Shown here piece by piece: positions 1-6,382 of a stretch of 10,518 bases of DNA (the first letter of the stretch is position 1; every line of letters starts with the position of its first letter). The notes below the pieces were generated by a model. It worked only from the letters and a program-made list of their open reading frames with translations, did no database searches and was not told the DNA's origin. The stretch covers positions 1-10,518 of the forward strand of contig DASXAM010000279.1 in NCBI GenBank assembly GCA_036404275.1, read 5' to 3'. Both the position numbers and the translations under genes were made by a program. Source of the stretch: AP-15 sp036404275. GTDB taxonomy: Bacteria; Pseudomonadota; Alphaproteobacteria; ATCC43930; CGMCC-115725.

Positions 1-1635
1 GATTACGAGCGCGCTTATCGCGATTTTCGCTGGCCGGTGCTCGACCGGTTCAATTGGGCGCTCGACTATTTCGACCCGATGGCGGCCGGCAACAATCGGC
101 CCGGTTTGTGGATCGTCGATGAGGGTGGGTCGGAGAGCCAGCTCACCTTCGCCGAGCTGTCCGAGCGTTCGAGCCGGCTCGCCAACTATTTACGCGGCCT
201 TGGCGTCTCCCGCGGCGACCGGCTCCTCCTGATGCTCGGCAATGTCGCGCCGCTGTGGGAATGCATGCTGGCGGCAATGAAATTGGGCTCGGTCATCATC
301 CCGGCGACGACATTGCTGAGCCGCGACGATCTCGTCGATCGCTTCGAGCGCGGCCGGGTGCGCCATGTCGTCGTCGGCGCCGACAATCTCGGCAAATTCG
401 CCGATTTGCCAGGCGATTACACGCGGATCGCGGTCGGCGGCGGCGCGGCGGCCGGCTGGCATTCCTGGGAAGCCGGCTATGATGCGCCGGCAGAGTTCGC
501 GCCGGATGGCGAGACCAAGGCGAGCGACCCGCTGCTCCTCTATTTCACCTCGGGCACGACCGCCAAGCCAAAGCTGGTTCTGCACAGCCACCAGAGCTAT
601 CCGGTCGGGCATCTGACGACGATGTATTGGCTCGGCGTCAAGCCGGGCGACATCCACCTCAACATCTCATCACCGGGCTGGGCCAAGCATGCCTATAGCT
701 GCTTTTTCGCACCGTGGAACGCCGCCGCGACGGTGTTCATGCTGAACCAGCCGCGGTTCAACGCAAAGGGGCTGCTCGATGCAATAGCGCGCCACCATGT
801 CACGACCTTTTGCGCGCCGCCGACCGTGTGGCGGATGCTGATCCAGGAGGATCTGGCATCGTGGCAGGTCAGCTTGCGCGAAGCGCTTGGTGCCGGCGAG
901 CCGCTCAACCCTGAGGTGATCGAGCGGGTGCGCGCCGCTTGGGGGCTGACCGTGCGCGACGGCTATGGCCAGACCGAGACGACATTGCAGATCGGCAATT
1001 TCCCTGGCCAGCCGATCAAGCCGGGCGCAATGGGCCGGCCGGCGCCGGGCTATCGCGTGCGATTGCTCGATCCCGGCGGCGCCGAACAACCGGAGGCCGA
1101 AGTGTGCCTGGCCCTCGACCCGCCGCCCGCAGGGCTGATGCAGGGCTATCAGGGCGATGACGGCGCGTTGTTGCCGCTTGCAGGCTCGGTCTACCGCACC
1201 GGCGACATCGGGATGCGCGACGCGGAAGGCTGCTTCACCTATGTCGGCCGTGCCGACGATGTGTTCAAAGCGTCGGATTACCGGATCAGCCCGTTCGAGC
1301 TGGAGAGCCTGCTGATCGAGCACCCGGCGGTCGCCGAGGCGGCGGTCGTCCCCTCACCCGACCCGCTACGCCTCGCCGTGCCAAAGGCCTTTGTCGCATT
1401 GGCCGCGAACCAGCCGGCAAGTCGCGAGACGGCATTATCGATCTATCGCCACCTACGCATGCACCTCGCGCCGTACAAGCGCATCCGCCGACTCGAATTT
1501 ACCGAATTGCCGAAAACCGTCTCCGGCAAGATCCGCCGCGTCGAACTGCGCAATACTGAAGCCGCCCGCCGCACCGACAATGCCCCGCGCGCCGAAGGCG
1601 AGTTCTGGGAGGAGGATTTTTCGGAGCTGCGCTGA
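1..1635 (+). CDS. Acyl-CoA synthetase (AMP-forming, ANL superfamily), 5' end outside window
   Basis: Activates a carboxylic acid to its CoA thioester through an acyl-adenylate, in the cytosol. The reading frame is open from base 1 and the codons before the first possible start (GTG at 37) still look like the family N-terminus (DYERAYRDFRW), so the true start lies upstream. Counting from that GTG, the adenylate-forming motifs appear in order: P-loop YFTSGTTAKPK (169-179), DGYGQTET (308-315), YRTGD with the ribose-binding Asp (386-390), the hinge region GRADDVFKASDYRISPFE (404-421), and PKTVSGKIRR with the catalytic Lys at 498. The segment around HLNISSPGWAKHAYS resembles medium-chain or acetyl/acetoacetyl-type acyl-CoA synthetases rather than FadD. 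The exact acid cannot be read from the sequence. A MmgE/PrpD-family gene follows on the same strand, which is compatible with organic-acid catabolism, but the 312-bp spacer argues against a tight operon. Confidence 0.93.
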   Translation, partial: DYERAYRDFRWPVLDRFNWALDYFDPMAAGNNRPGLWIVDEGGSESQLTFAELSERSSRLANYLRGLGVSRGDRLLLMLGNVAPLWECMLAAMKLGSVIIPATTLLSRDDLVDRFERGRVRHVVVGADNLGKFADLPGDYTRIAVGGGAAAGWHSWEAGYDAPAEFAPDGETKASDPLLLYFTSGTTAKPKLVLHSHQSYPVGHLTTMYWLGVKPGDIHLNISSPGWAKHAYSCFFAPWNAAATVFMLNQPRFNAKGLLDAIARHHVTTFCAPPTVWRMLIQEDLASWQVSLREALGAGEPLNPEVIERVRAAWGLTVRDGYGQTETTLQIGNFPGQPIKPGAMGRPAPGYRVRLLDPGGAEQPEAEVCLALDPPPAGLMQGYQGDDGALLPLAGSVYRTGDIGMRDAEGCFTYVGRADDVFKASDYRISPFELESLLIEHPAVAEAAVVPSPDPLRLAVPKAFVALAANQPASRETALSIYRHLRMHLAPYKRIRRLEFTELPKTVSGKIRRVELRNTEAARRTDNAPRAEGEFWEEDFSELR

Positions 1636-1688
1636 ATGAGCTGAGAATTTGTGTTTGTCACTTTCCGCGTCCGGCGGCGGTGGGAACC

Positions 1689-1704
1689 TGTGAAAGAATT
1701 CACA
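1689..1704. promoter_or_regulatory. CRP-like operator palindrome TGTGA-N6-TCACA
   Basis: TGTGAAAGAATTCACA is a perfect inverted repeat (6-bp arms, 4-bp centre) and exactly matches the half-sites and spacing of the Crp consensus. It starts 53 bp after the acyl-CoA synthetase stop codon and ends about 243 bp before the MmgE/PrpD start. Binding by a CRP/FNR-family regulator is inference. As RNA it would be a weak 6-bp hairpin followed only by CCTTTTAAC, so a weak terminator of the upstream gene is the alternative. Confidence 0.4.
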
Positions 1705-1724
1705 CGGTATCCTTTTAACGGTTT

Positions 1725-1746
1725 CCCCGGCGAAAGCCGGGGTCCA
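1725..1746 (+). repeat. Hairpin repeat copy 1 (REP-like)
   Basis: CCCCGGC-GAAA-GCCGGGG forms a perfect 7-bp stem (1725-1731 with 1736-1742) closed by a GAAA tetraloop, followed by TCCA. It is one of three related copies in this spacer and lies in the opposite orientation to the other two. It matches 18 of 22 positions of copy 3 and 16 of 22 of copy 2 (read on the minus strand). Confidence 0.75.
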
Positions 1747-1791
1747 CCTTCCCCGACTTCCGCTGCTGAAAATTTCTGAGTGGCAGACAGT

Positions 1792-1813
1792 AGGATTCCG
1801 GGTTTCGCCGGAC
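1792..1813 (-). repeat. Hairpin repeat copy 2 (degenerate, REP-like)
   Basis: On the minus strand this reads GTCCGGCGAAACCCGGAATC plus CT, the same core as copy 1 (CCGGCGAAA...CCGG...TCC). The stem is shortened to five pairs (TCCGG/CCGGA) because the innermost pair and the outermost pair are lost. It matches 16 of 22 positions of copy 1. Confidence 0.6.
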
Positions 1814-1861
1814 AGCGACCCATGAGATTTGTCAATTGCTCGATTTTTTTTCACACTCTTG

Positions 1862-1877
1862 GTAGGCCGGGACCTAC
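1862..1877. repeat. Accessory small hairpin beside repeat copy 3
   Basis: GTAGG-CCGGGA-CCTAC is a 5-bp stem with a 6-nt loop, placed 8 bp from repeat copy 3. It may be the outer part of the same mobile or interspersed palindromic unit. Evidence is limited to the inverted repeat itself. Confidence 0.4.
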
Positions 1878-1885
1878 GACGGAAA

Positions 1886-1907
1886 TGGGCACCGGCCTTC
1901 GCCGGTG
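1886..1907 (-). repeat. Hairpin repeat copy 3 (REP-like)
   Basis: On the minus strand CACCGGC-GAAG-GCCGGTG forms a perfect 7-bp stem with a GAAG loop, followed by CCCA. Compared with copy 1, the second stem pair has changed from C-G to A-T on both sides, so pairing is kept. The arrangement is head-to-head with copy 1, as in paired bacterial interspersed palindromes. Confidence 0.75.
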
Positions 1908-1947
1908 TGACCACCTACGCCCGTCTGGCAGCTGATAAGGAGCCGCG

Positions 1948-3342
1948 ATGTCGCTGAGCCGGGAATTCGCGCGGTTTGTCGCAGGTCTGAGATTCGAGGA
2001 TTTGCCGGAAGCGGTCGTCGATCGGGCCAAAGGGGTGACGTTGCAGGGGCTCGCCTCGGCGCTCGTCGCGCATGACATGCCGGCGCGCCGGCAGGCGCTG
2101 GCGCTGATGCGCGAGGAGGAGGCGGGCGGCGGCGGGGCGGCGACCGTATTGTGCAGCGGCGATCGGCTGACCAAGGCCGGCGCCGCCTTTGTCAATACCG
2201 AAACGATCTTTGCCGGCGGCAAATGGGACACCTTCCGCATGCTGACCCATCCGGGGACGGCGATCCTGCCGGCCGCGCTCGCGGCCGCCGAAATCGGCGG
2301 CGCGTCGGGCAAGGAATTCCTCGTCGCGGTCGCCGCCGGTTACGAGGTCATGGAGCGGATGGCGGCGGAATTCATTCCGACCGTCATGGCGCGCGGCTTT
2401 CACGCCGGCCCGGTGTTCGGCATCTTCGGCGCCGCAATTGCCGCGGCCAAGCTCGGCGGGCTCGATGCAGAGCAGATCCACGGCGCCATCGCGCAATGCG
2501 TCAACCTCGCCGCGGGCAACCTCGAAGGTGCGAGGAGCGGCGGCCGCTCGTTGCGCGAAGGGGGTGCCGTACGCAACGCGCTCCTGGCGGTGGCGCTCGC
2601 CAAGCACGGCACGCCCGGCGGCGAGACCACGTTGGAGGGCGAGGCCGGCTTTTACCACGCTTATGTCGGCAATAACCGCGGCGAATTGCGCTACAGCTTT
2701 ACCGGCGAGAACCGCACCGACCTCGCCAAGATCACGCAGCGCCTTGGCCGCGATTGGATCTTTCTGGAAACGCTCTATCGGATTTATTCGACCGCCGGGT
2801 ACAACATCGCCCATGTCGATGTGACCGCAGCCCTCTGCGCCGAGCACGATATCAGGGCAGCCGACATCGACCGGATCGAGGCGCTCGTCAACTGGCTCGA
2901 AACCGAATACCCGAGCCCAGCCTTTCCGAGTCGTGGCATCGACAACCCGCCGCAAATTGGCAGCACCCAGTATTTCACAGCTTATGGCGCAGCGACGCGC
3001 GGTTATCCGCTGTTGCGCGGCGACCGGCCCGGCCCCGGCGAGACCGACCCGCCCGAAGTGCTGGACCTGATGCAGCGCGTGACCCTCGTCCCGACCGTGC
3101 GCAGAACCCTTTTCGGCCCACGGATCGCGGTCTTTCTGAAAGACGGGCGGAGCTTTGCCCGCGAGGGCACCGGCCGCGAATTCATCTGGGATTTCGAGGA
3201 GGAAGCGCGTCGCATACGAGGGGTCGCGCCGGGCCTAGCGATTTCCGACGCGCAATTTGCCGAGCTGATCGACACCTGCCGCCATCTCGACACGACCGAC
3301 CGCGCCGCATCACAGCTGATCGCGCTGACCGTGCCCGCTTGA
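1948..3342 (+). CDS. MmgE/PrpD family protein (divergent)
   Basis: A 464-residue protein of the MmgE/PrpD fold, the family of 2-methylcitrate dehydratase and cis-aconitate decarboxylase, which act on small carboxylic acids in the cytosol. Recognisable features are the THPGTAILPAALAAAE segment (100-115), GYEVMERM (131-138), FHAGPVFGIFGAAIAAAKLGG (151-171), the N-terminal helical domain, and LEGEAGFYHAY (229-239) before the small C-terminal domain. The length is normal for the family. The ATG at 1948 is supported by AAGGAG at 1937-1942, five bases upstream. Two lysines that line the active site in characterised members appear absent: the region that usually reads K-x-h-x-G-x-A-A is GGRSLREGGAVRNA (198-211), and the lysine before the Y-P motif is Arg in LYRIYSTAGY (276-285). 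The substrate is therefore uncertain and the classical PrpD reaction should not be assumed. Family assignment is firm; function is not. Confidence 0.9.
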   Translation: MSLSREFARFVAGLRFEDLPEAVVDRAKGVTLQGLASALVAHDMPARRQALALMREEEAGGGGAATVLCSGDRLTKAGAAFVNTETIFAGGKWDTFRMLTHPGTAILPAALAAAEIGGASGKEFLVAVAAGYEVMERMAAEFIPTVMARGFHAGPVFGIFGAAIAAAKLGGLDAEQIHGAIAQCVNLAAGNLEGARSGGRSLREGGAVRNALLAVALAKHGTPGGETTLEGEAGFYHAYVGNNRGELRYSFTGENRTDLAKITQRLGRDWIFLETLYRIYSTAGYNIAHVDVTAALCAEHDIRAADIDRIEALVNWLETEYPSPAFPSRGIDNPPQIGSTQYFTAYGAATRGYPLLRGDRPGPGETDPPEVLDLMQRVTLVPTVRRTLFGPRIAVFLKDGRSFAREGTGREFIWDFEEEARRIRGVAPGLAISDAQFAELIDTCRHLDTTDRAASQLIALTVPA

Positions 3343-3387
3343 GCCTTCGATCCAGCGGACGCGTTGCCCGGTTCGACCATCGGCTGC

Positions 3388-3425
3388 CTCATCGACCCTG
3401 CCGCAGCAAGGGGAGGGTCGATGAG
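3388..3425. terminator. 12-bp perfect inverted repeat between convergent genes
   Basis: CTCATCGACCCT (3388-3399) and AGGGTCGATGAG (3414-3425) are perfect inverted repeats around a 14-base loop. It starts 46 bp after the MmgE/PrpD stop and ends 18 bp before the GST stop, so both transcripts run into it. Neither strand has a T-run after the stem, so it is not a classical intrinsic terminator. It may block 3' exonuclease decay, assist termination from both sides, or be an interspersed palindrome. Confidence 0.55.
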
Positions 3426-3443
3426 AAGCAAAGATTGCAGTCG

Positions 3444-4166
3444 TTACGCCGGGGCGGGAATGGCGCGCTGGTTGTACATAATCTTGCGCATCTGGGCGCG
3501 TTCCTCGGGCGAGAGGGTGGCGGGGTCGACGCGCAATTCGTTGCCGGTCTCCATGCCGCGCTTGACTGCCGGGCGATTGCCGACCTCCTCAAACCAGCGC
3601 TTGAAGTGTTTGAACTCGTCGATGTCCTGACCCTGCCCCTTCCAACCGACGGTCCAGGGATAAGAGATCATATCGGCAATCGTGTACTGGTCACCGCAGA
3701 GGTATTTGCGGTCATAGAGGCGATTGTTCATGACGCCGTAGAGCCGGTTTGCCTCGTCCGTAAAGCGGCGGATTGCATAAGTCAGATCACCGGCGTCGGG
3801 ACCGGCGCGGCGGAAATGGCCGCATTCGCCGAGCTTTGGCCCTTGATTGGCCATCTGCCAAATGACCCATTGGGTGACCTCGTATTTGCCGTGCAAATCC
3901 TGCGGGAAGAAGCGGCCTTCCTTTTCGGCAAGGTACATCATGATGGCGCCCGATTCGAAAATGCTGATCGGCGCGCCACCACCCTTCGGATCGTGATCGA
4001 CCAGGACCGGCATGCGATGGTTCGGGTTGAGCTTGAGGAATTCGGGCTTGAACTGGTCGCCGCGGCCGATGTTGCACGGCACGAGATTGTATTTCAGGCC
4101 CAATTCCTCGAGCAGGATCGTGACTTTTTTGCCGTTCGGTGTCGGCCAGAAATGCAAATCGAGCAT
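3444..4166 (-). CDS. Glutathione S-transferase, Nu-class/YfcG-like
   Basis: A 240-residue cytosolic GST. The N-terminal thioredoxin-like domain (about 1-85) has the TPNG motif with Thr9 and Asn11, which in the E. coli YfcG/YghU group replace the usual Tyr/Ser/Cys. Other landmarks are RGDQFKPEFL (35-44), MPV with the cis-Pro at 53, and FESGAIMMYLAEK (70-82), where Glu-Ser contact the glutathione gamma-glutamyl group. The helical domain follows, with YTIADM (161-166) as the N-capping segment. YfcG-like enzymes mainly act as disulfide-bond reductases with glutathione; the natural substrate here is unknown. I chose the ATG at 4166 because it is preceded by AAAGGA at a suitable distance and starts right at the fold. 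An ATG at 4199 would add 11 residues and overlap the transporter stop. The gene lies 22 bp downstream of the MFS gene, most likely in the same operon. Confidence 0.92.
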   Translation of the reverse strand: MLDLHFWPTPNGKKVTILLEELGLKYNLVPCNIGRGDQFKPEFLKLNPNHRMPVLVDHDPKGGGAPISIFESGAIMMYLAEKEGRFFPQDLHGKYEVTQWVIWQMANQGPKLGECGHFRRAGPDAGDLTYAIRRFTDEANRLYGVMNNRLYDRKYLCGDQYTIADMISYPWTVGWKGQGQDIDEFKHFKRWFEEVGNRPAVKRGMETGNELRVDPATLSPEERAQMRKIMYNQRAIPAPA

Positions 4167-4188
4167 CAGGCGTCCTTTCTTGTTGGGG

Positions 4189-5520
4189 TCAGGCAGCATC
4201 GTGCTCGCGCGAGACGTCGCGGCCTGTGTAATCGGGCAGAAACGCCGTCGAACCGATGCTGACGAGCGCGCAGAACAGGATGTAGCACGCGATCACATAG
4301 CCCGACCCGGTCGCCGCGAACAAGGCCGTCGCGATCAGCGGCGCCGGCCCGCCGGCGATCAGCGAAGACAAGTGAAAGCCGAGCGAGGAGCCGCTGTAAC
4401 GCAGCCTCGGCGTGAAACATTCCGCGATCAGCGCCGCTTGCGGCCCGTACATCATGTCGTGCGGAATGAAGGACAGCACGATCGCCAGAAAAACCAGCGC
4501 CGGGACCATGCTGTTCAACATGGCGAAATAGACGAAGGCAAAAACCCCCGTCGCAGCGGCGCCAATCAGGTACATCCGCTTGCGGCCGATGCGGTCCGAG
4601 ATATAGCCGGAGAGCGGGATCGTCACCGCCGACAGGCCGGTCGCGATCAGCAAGGCGGTCAAGAGAAAGTCCCGCGAGGCGCCCGAGACCTTTGTTCCAT
4701 AGACAAAGACAAAGGCAGCGTAGACATAGAACGGGCCTTGCTCGGCCATGCGCGCCAGCATCGTCAAGATGATTTGCTTGGGCTGGCGCTTGATGACCTC
4801 GATGACCGGGGTGCGCTCGATGCGGCGTTCTTCGAGAATGCGGGCGAAAATCGGCGTCTCGAGGATGCCGAGCCGAATGTACAAACCGATCCCGACCATG
4901 ACGATCGACAGCCAGAACGGAACGCGCCAGCCCCAAGTCAGAAACTGGTTGCCCGAGATTGCGCTAAAGATCAGCACCGCGACATTGGCGAAGAACAACC
5001 CGGCCGGGCCGCCCCATTGCGGCCATGAGGTAATAAAGCCCCGATGTGCGTCGGTTCTGGCCCATTCCATCGCCATTAAGGTGGCGCCGCCCCATTCGCC
5101 GCCGATGCCGAGGCCCTGGATAAAGCGCACGGCGGTCAGGATTACGGCACCCCAGATGCCGATCGACGCATAGCCCGGCACAAAACCGACAGCAAAAGTC
5201 GACAGCCCGGTCAGCAGCAAGGTCGAGATCAATGTCACCTTGCGCCCGATGCGGTCGCCGTAATGCCCGAACAGCGCGGCACCGATCGGTCGCGCGACAA
5301 AGCCGACGGCGTAGATGCCAAACGCCTGCAATACCCCGACCAGCGGGTCGGATGCCGGGAAATAGAGTTTTGCAAAGACCAACGGAGCGACCAGCACATA
5401 GAGCAGAAAATCATAGGCTTCGATGATCGTGCCGACGGTGCTCGCGACCACCGCGCGACGCAATTGCCGGCTGTGCTCGTTGGCAGACAAACCGGTGACG
5501 GAGATTCCGATTGCGGTCAT
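4189..5520 (-). CDS. MFS transporter, metabolite:H+ symporter (MHS) family
   Basis: A 443-residue inner-membrane protein with about 12 hydrophobic segments, resembling proton-coupled importers of the MHS family (shikimate, citrate, alpha-ketoglutarate, proline/betaine). Family landmarks are VGTIIEAYDFLLY (29-41), FVARPIGAALFGHYGDRIGRK (74-94) containing the loop 2-3 signature, RFIQGLGIGGEWGG (132-145) and the second-half repeat SDRIGRK (308-314). PQAALIAECFTPRLRYSG (360-377) is the usual segment between helices 9 and 11. It starts at an ATG preceded by GGAGG six bases upstream. The substrate cannot be read from the sequence. The GST gene follows after 22 bp. The dioxygenase gene ends 127 bp upstream on the same strand, so the transporter may import a compound used by that enzyme, though this is only positional inference. 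Confidence 0.93.
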   Translation of the reverse strand: MTAIGISVTGLSANEHSRQLRRAVVASTVGTIIEAYDFLLYVLVAPLVFAKLYFPASDPLVGVLQAFGIYAVGFVARPIGAALFGHYGDRIGRKVTLISTLLLTGLSTFAVGFVPGYASIGIWGAVILTAVRFIQGLGIGGEWGGATLMAMEWARTDAHRGFITSWPQWGGPAGLFFANVAVLIFSAISGNQFLTWGWRVPFWLSIVMVGIGLYIRLGILETPIFARILEERRIERTPVIEVIKRQPKQIILTMLARMAEQGPFYVYAAFVFVYGTKVSGASRDFLLTALLIATGLSAVTIPLSGYISDRIGRKRMYLIGAAATGVFAFVYFAMLNSMVPALVFLAIVLSFIPHDMMYGPQAALIAECFTPRLRYSGSSLGFHLSSLIAGGPAPLIATALFAATGSGYVIACYILFCALVSIGSTAFLPDYTGRDVSREHDAA

Positions 5521-5572
5521 CCGTTTCCTCCCTAGCGGCGTTGGCGGCGTTTTCGATTTGCCGCGGTTTTGC

Positions 5573-5588
5573 CGGCGCGCTCGCGCCG
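5573..5588. repeat. GC-rich hairpin in the leader region of the MFS gene
   Basis: CGGCGCG (5573-5579) and CGCGCCG (5582-5588) are 7-bp inverted repeats separated by two bases; as RNA the loop would open to at least four. It lies about 53 bp upstream of the transporter ATG on its strand, within the 127-bp dioxygenase-transporter gap. It could be part of a leader structure or a chance palindrome in GC-rich DNA. Confidence 0.3.
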
Positions 5589-5641
5589 TTAACCATGTTT
5601 GTTGCGCCGGATGCTAGCAGTAACGGAAGGGCGGAGAAAGT

Positions 5642-5658
5642 GCCGCGCTATTCGCGGC
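5642..5658 (-). terminator. Hairpin spanning the dioxygenase stop codon
   Basis: GCCGCG (5642-5647) and CGCGGC (5653-5658) form a perfect 6-bp stem with a 5-base loop that contains the TAG stop of the dioxygenase gene on the minus strand. The sequence after it on that strand is CACTTTCTCC, which is pyrimidine-rich but not a T-run. It may attenuate read-through into the transporter gene; an intrinsic terminator is not proven. Confidence 0.35.
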
Positions 5659-6370
5659 GAAAGGTTACGACCAGCACGTCGCGATAGGCCGGCAGGATCG
5701 GATCCAGTGGGGTCACCGGTGTCACCCCGTGATAGACGCGGCTGTCATCGACCAATGCCGCATCAAGCGGCGCGGTCAGGGTAAAGCTGCCGAGCGGCTC
5801 CTTGACGAGGTTGTAGATCGTGGTTTCGCCGCTCTCGACATTCTCGCGCCGGACCATCAGCACCAAGACCCAATCCACACCGTCGCGGTGCATGCCTTCG
5901 GGGGTCGGCCGACCCGCCTCGCCCGGGCGCGCCTCGATCCGAAACTGGTGCAATTCGACATGCCAGGCCTCGGGCCGGATGTCGGCCGGGGTCAGTCGGT
6001 CGAACAGCGCATGGCAGGTGCCGAGGATGGCGCCCAACGCCGGATGAGCGGCAACCGCATCGGTCACCGGCTCGAACCAGCGCTCGATGCCGCCGTTCAA
6101 CGCGTTGTAGTCGCGGCTCTGGTAATGCGGCTGGTGCGGTTTGCGTTCGATCCCGCGCCGGCTCGCGCGAAATGCGGCAAAGCGCCGGCGGCGGTAGCGC
6201 CCGCCATCGGCCATGTAGGTGTCGACGCCGAGATCGTCCCAGCTCGCGGCAAAGACGGGCCAATCGCGCAACCCCGCCTTTTCGAGGATGGCGCCCATCT
6301 CCGGTGCCTGAGCAAAGGCAAAGCCCTGGCGGGCGACGGCCGCGGCAAGCGGGGCGAGCAATTCGGCCAT
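5648..6370 (-). CDS. 2-oxoglutarate/Fe(II)-dependent dioxygenase (PF10014-type)
   Basis: A 240-residue cytosolic protein with the signature of the 2OG-Fe(II) oxygenase family that includes the Bacillus L-isoleucine 4-hydroxylase. The iron triad is visible as His161 and Asp163 in GMHRDGVDW (159-167) and His214 in VDDSRVYHGVTP (207-218). Arg230 in YRDVLVVTF (229-237) is the likely 2-oxoglutarate anchor. LMVRRENVESGETTIYN (171-187) is the usual strand pair between the motifs. Known members hydroxylate free amino acids, so a small amino or carboxylic acid is a reasonable guess, not a demonstrated substrate. The ATG at 6370 lies 12 bp after the stop of the upstream unknown gene and has only a weak ribosome site (AGGCGA overlapping that stop), suggesting translational coupling. 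Length and all catalytic residues are intact. Confidence 0.88.
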   Translation of the reverse strand: MAELLAPLAAAVARQGFAFAQAPEMGAILEKAGLRDWPVFAASWDDLGVDTYMADGGRYRRRRFAAFRASRRGIERKPHQPHYQSRDYNALNGGIERWFEPVTDAVAAHPALGAILGTCHALFDRLTPADIRPEAWHVELHQFRIEARPGEAGRPTPEGMHRDGVDWVLVLMVRRENVESGETTIYNLVKEPLGSFTLTAPLDAALVDDSRVYHGVTPVTPLDPILPAYRDVLVVTFRRE

Positions 6371-6382
6371 TTGAGAAATCGC

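Larger units (their letters stand above)
1636..1947. other. 312-bp intergenic region with palindromes, no gene
   Basis: This is the only spacer over 300 bases. It is visibly richer in A and T than the flanking genes and holds a CRP-like palindrome (1689-1704), three copies of a hairpin repeat (1725-1746, 1792-1813, 1886-1907), a small extra hairpin (1862-1877) and a run of eight T (1845-1852 region) not preceded by a stem. Open frames on the minus strand across it read as 'TPAKAG' and 'WTPAFAGE', which are known artefact translations of alphaproteobacterial repeat palindromes and not genes. The promoter of the downstream MmgE/PrpD gene should lie here, but I see no convincing -35/-10 pair. 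Confidence 0.8.

Noticed and set aside
1829..1857. Possible promoter TTGTCA with a 17-base spacer to CACACT
   Set aside because: The -35 box is fair but the -10 box matches only three of six consensus bases, and the spacer holds a T-run; too weak to call.
1443..1914. Minus-strand frames with 'TPAKAG' and 'WTPAFAGE' segments
   Set aside because: These are translations of the hairpin repeats, a known annotation artefact, and the rest overlaps the acyl-CoA synthetase gene in antisense.
1915..2955. 346-codon minus-strand open frame antisense to the MmgE/PrpD gene
   Set aside because: It mirrors codon positions of a clear family member, is rich in Arg/Ala/Gly/His without motifs, and lacks a ribosome site; typical GC-rich shadow.
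2754..4262. 502-codon plus-strand open frame across the convergent junction and antisense to the GST gene
   Set aside because: It covers the 3' end of the MmgE/PrpD gene in another frame and the whole GST gene in antisense; composition is low in motifs and high in Arg/Asp, as expected for a shadow.
4012..5028. 338-codon plus-strand open frame antisense to the MFS gene
   Set aside because: Very rich in Arg, Asp and Gln, the usual reverse complement of membrane-protein codons; the minus-strand transporter is unmistakable.
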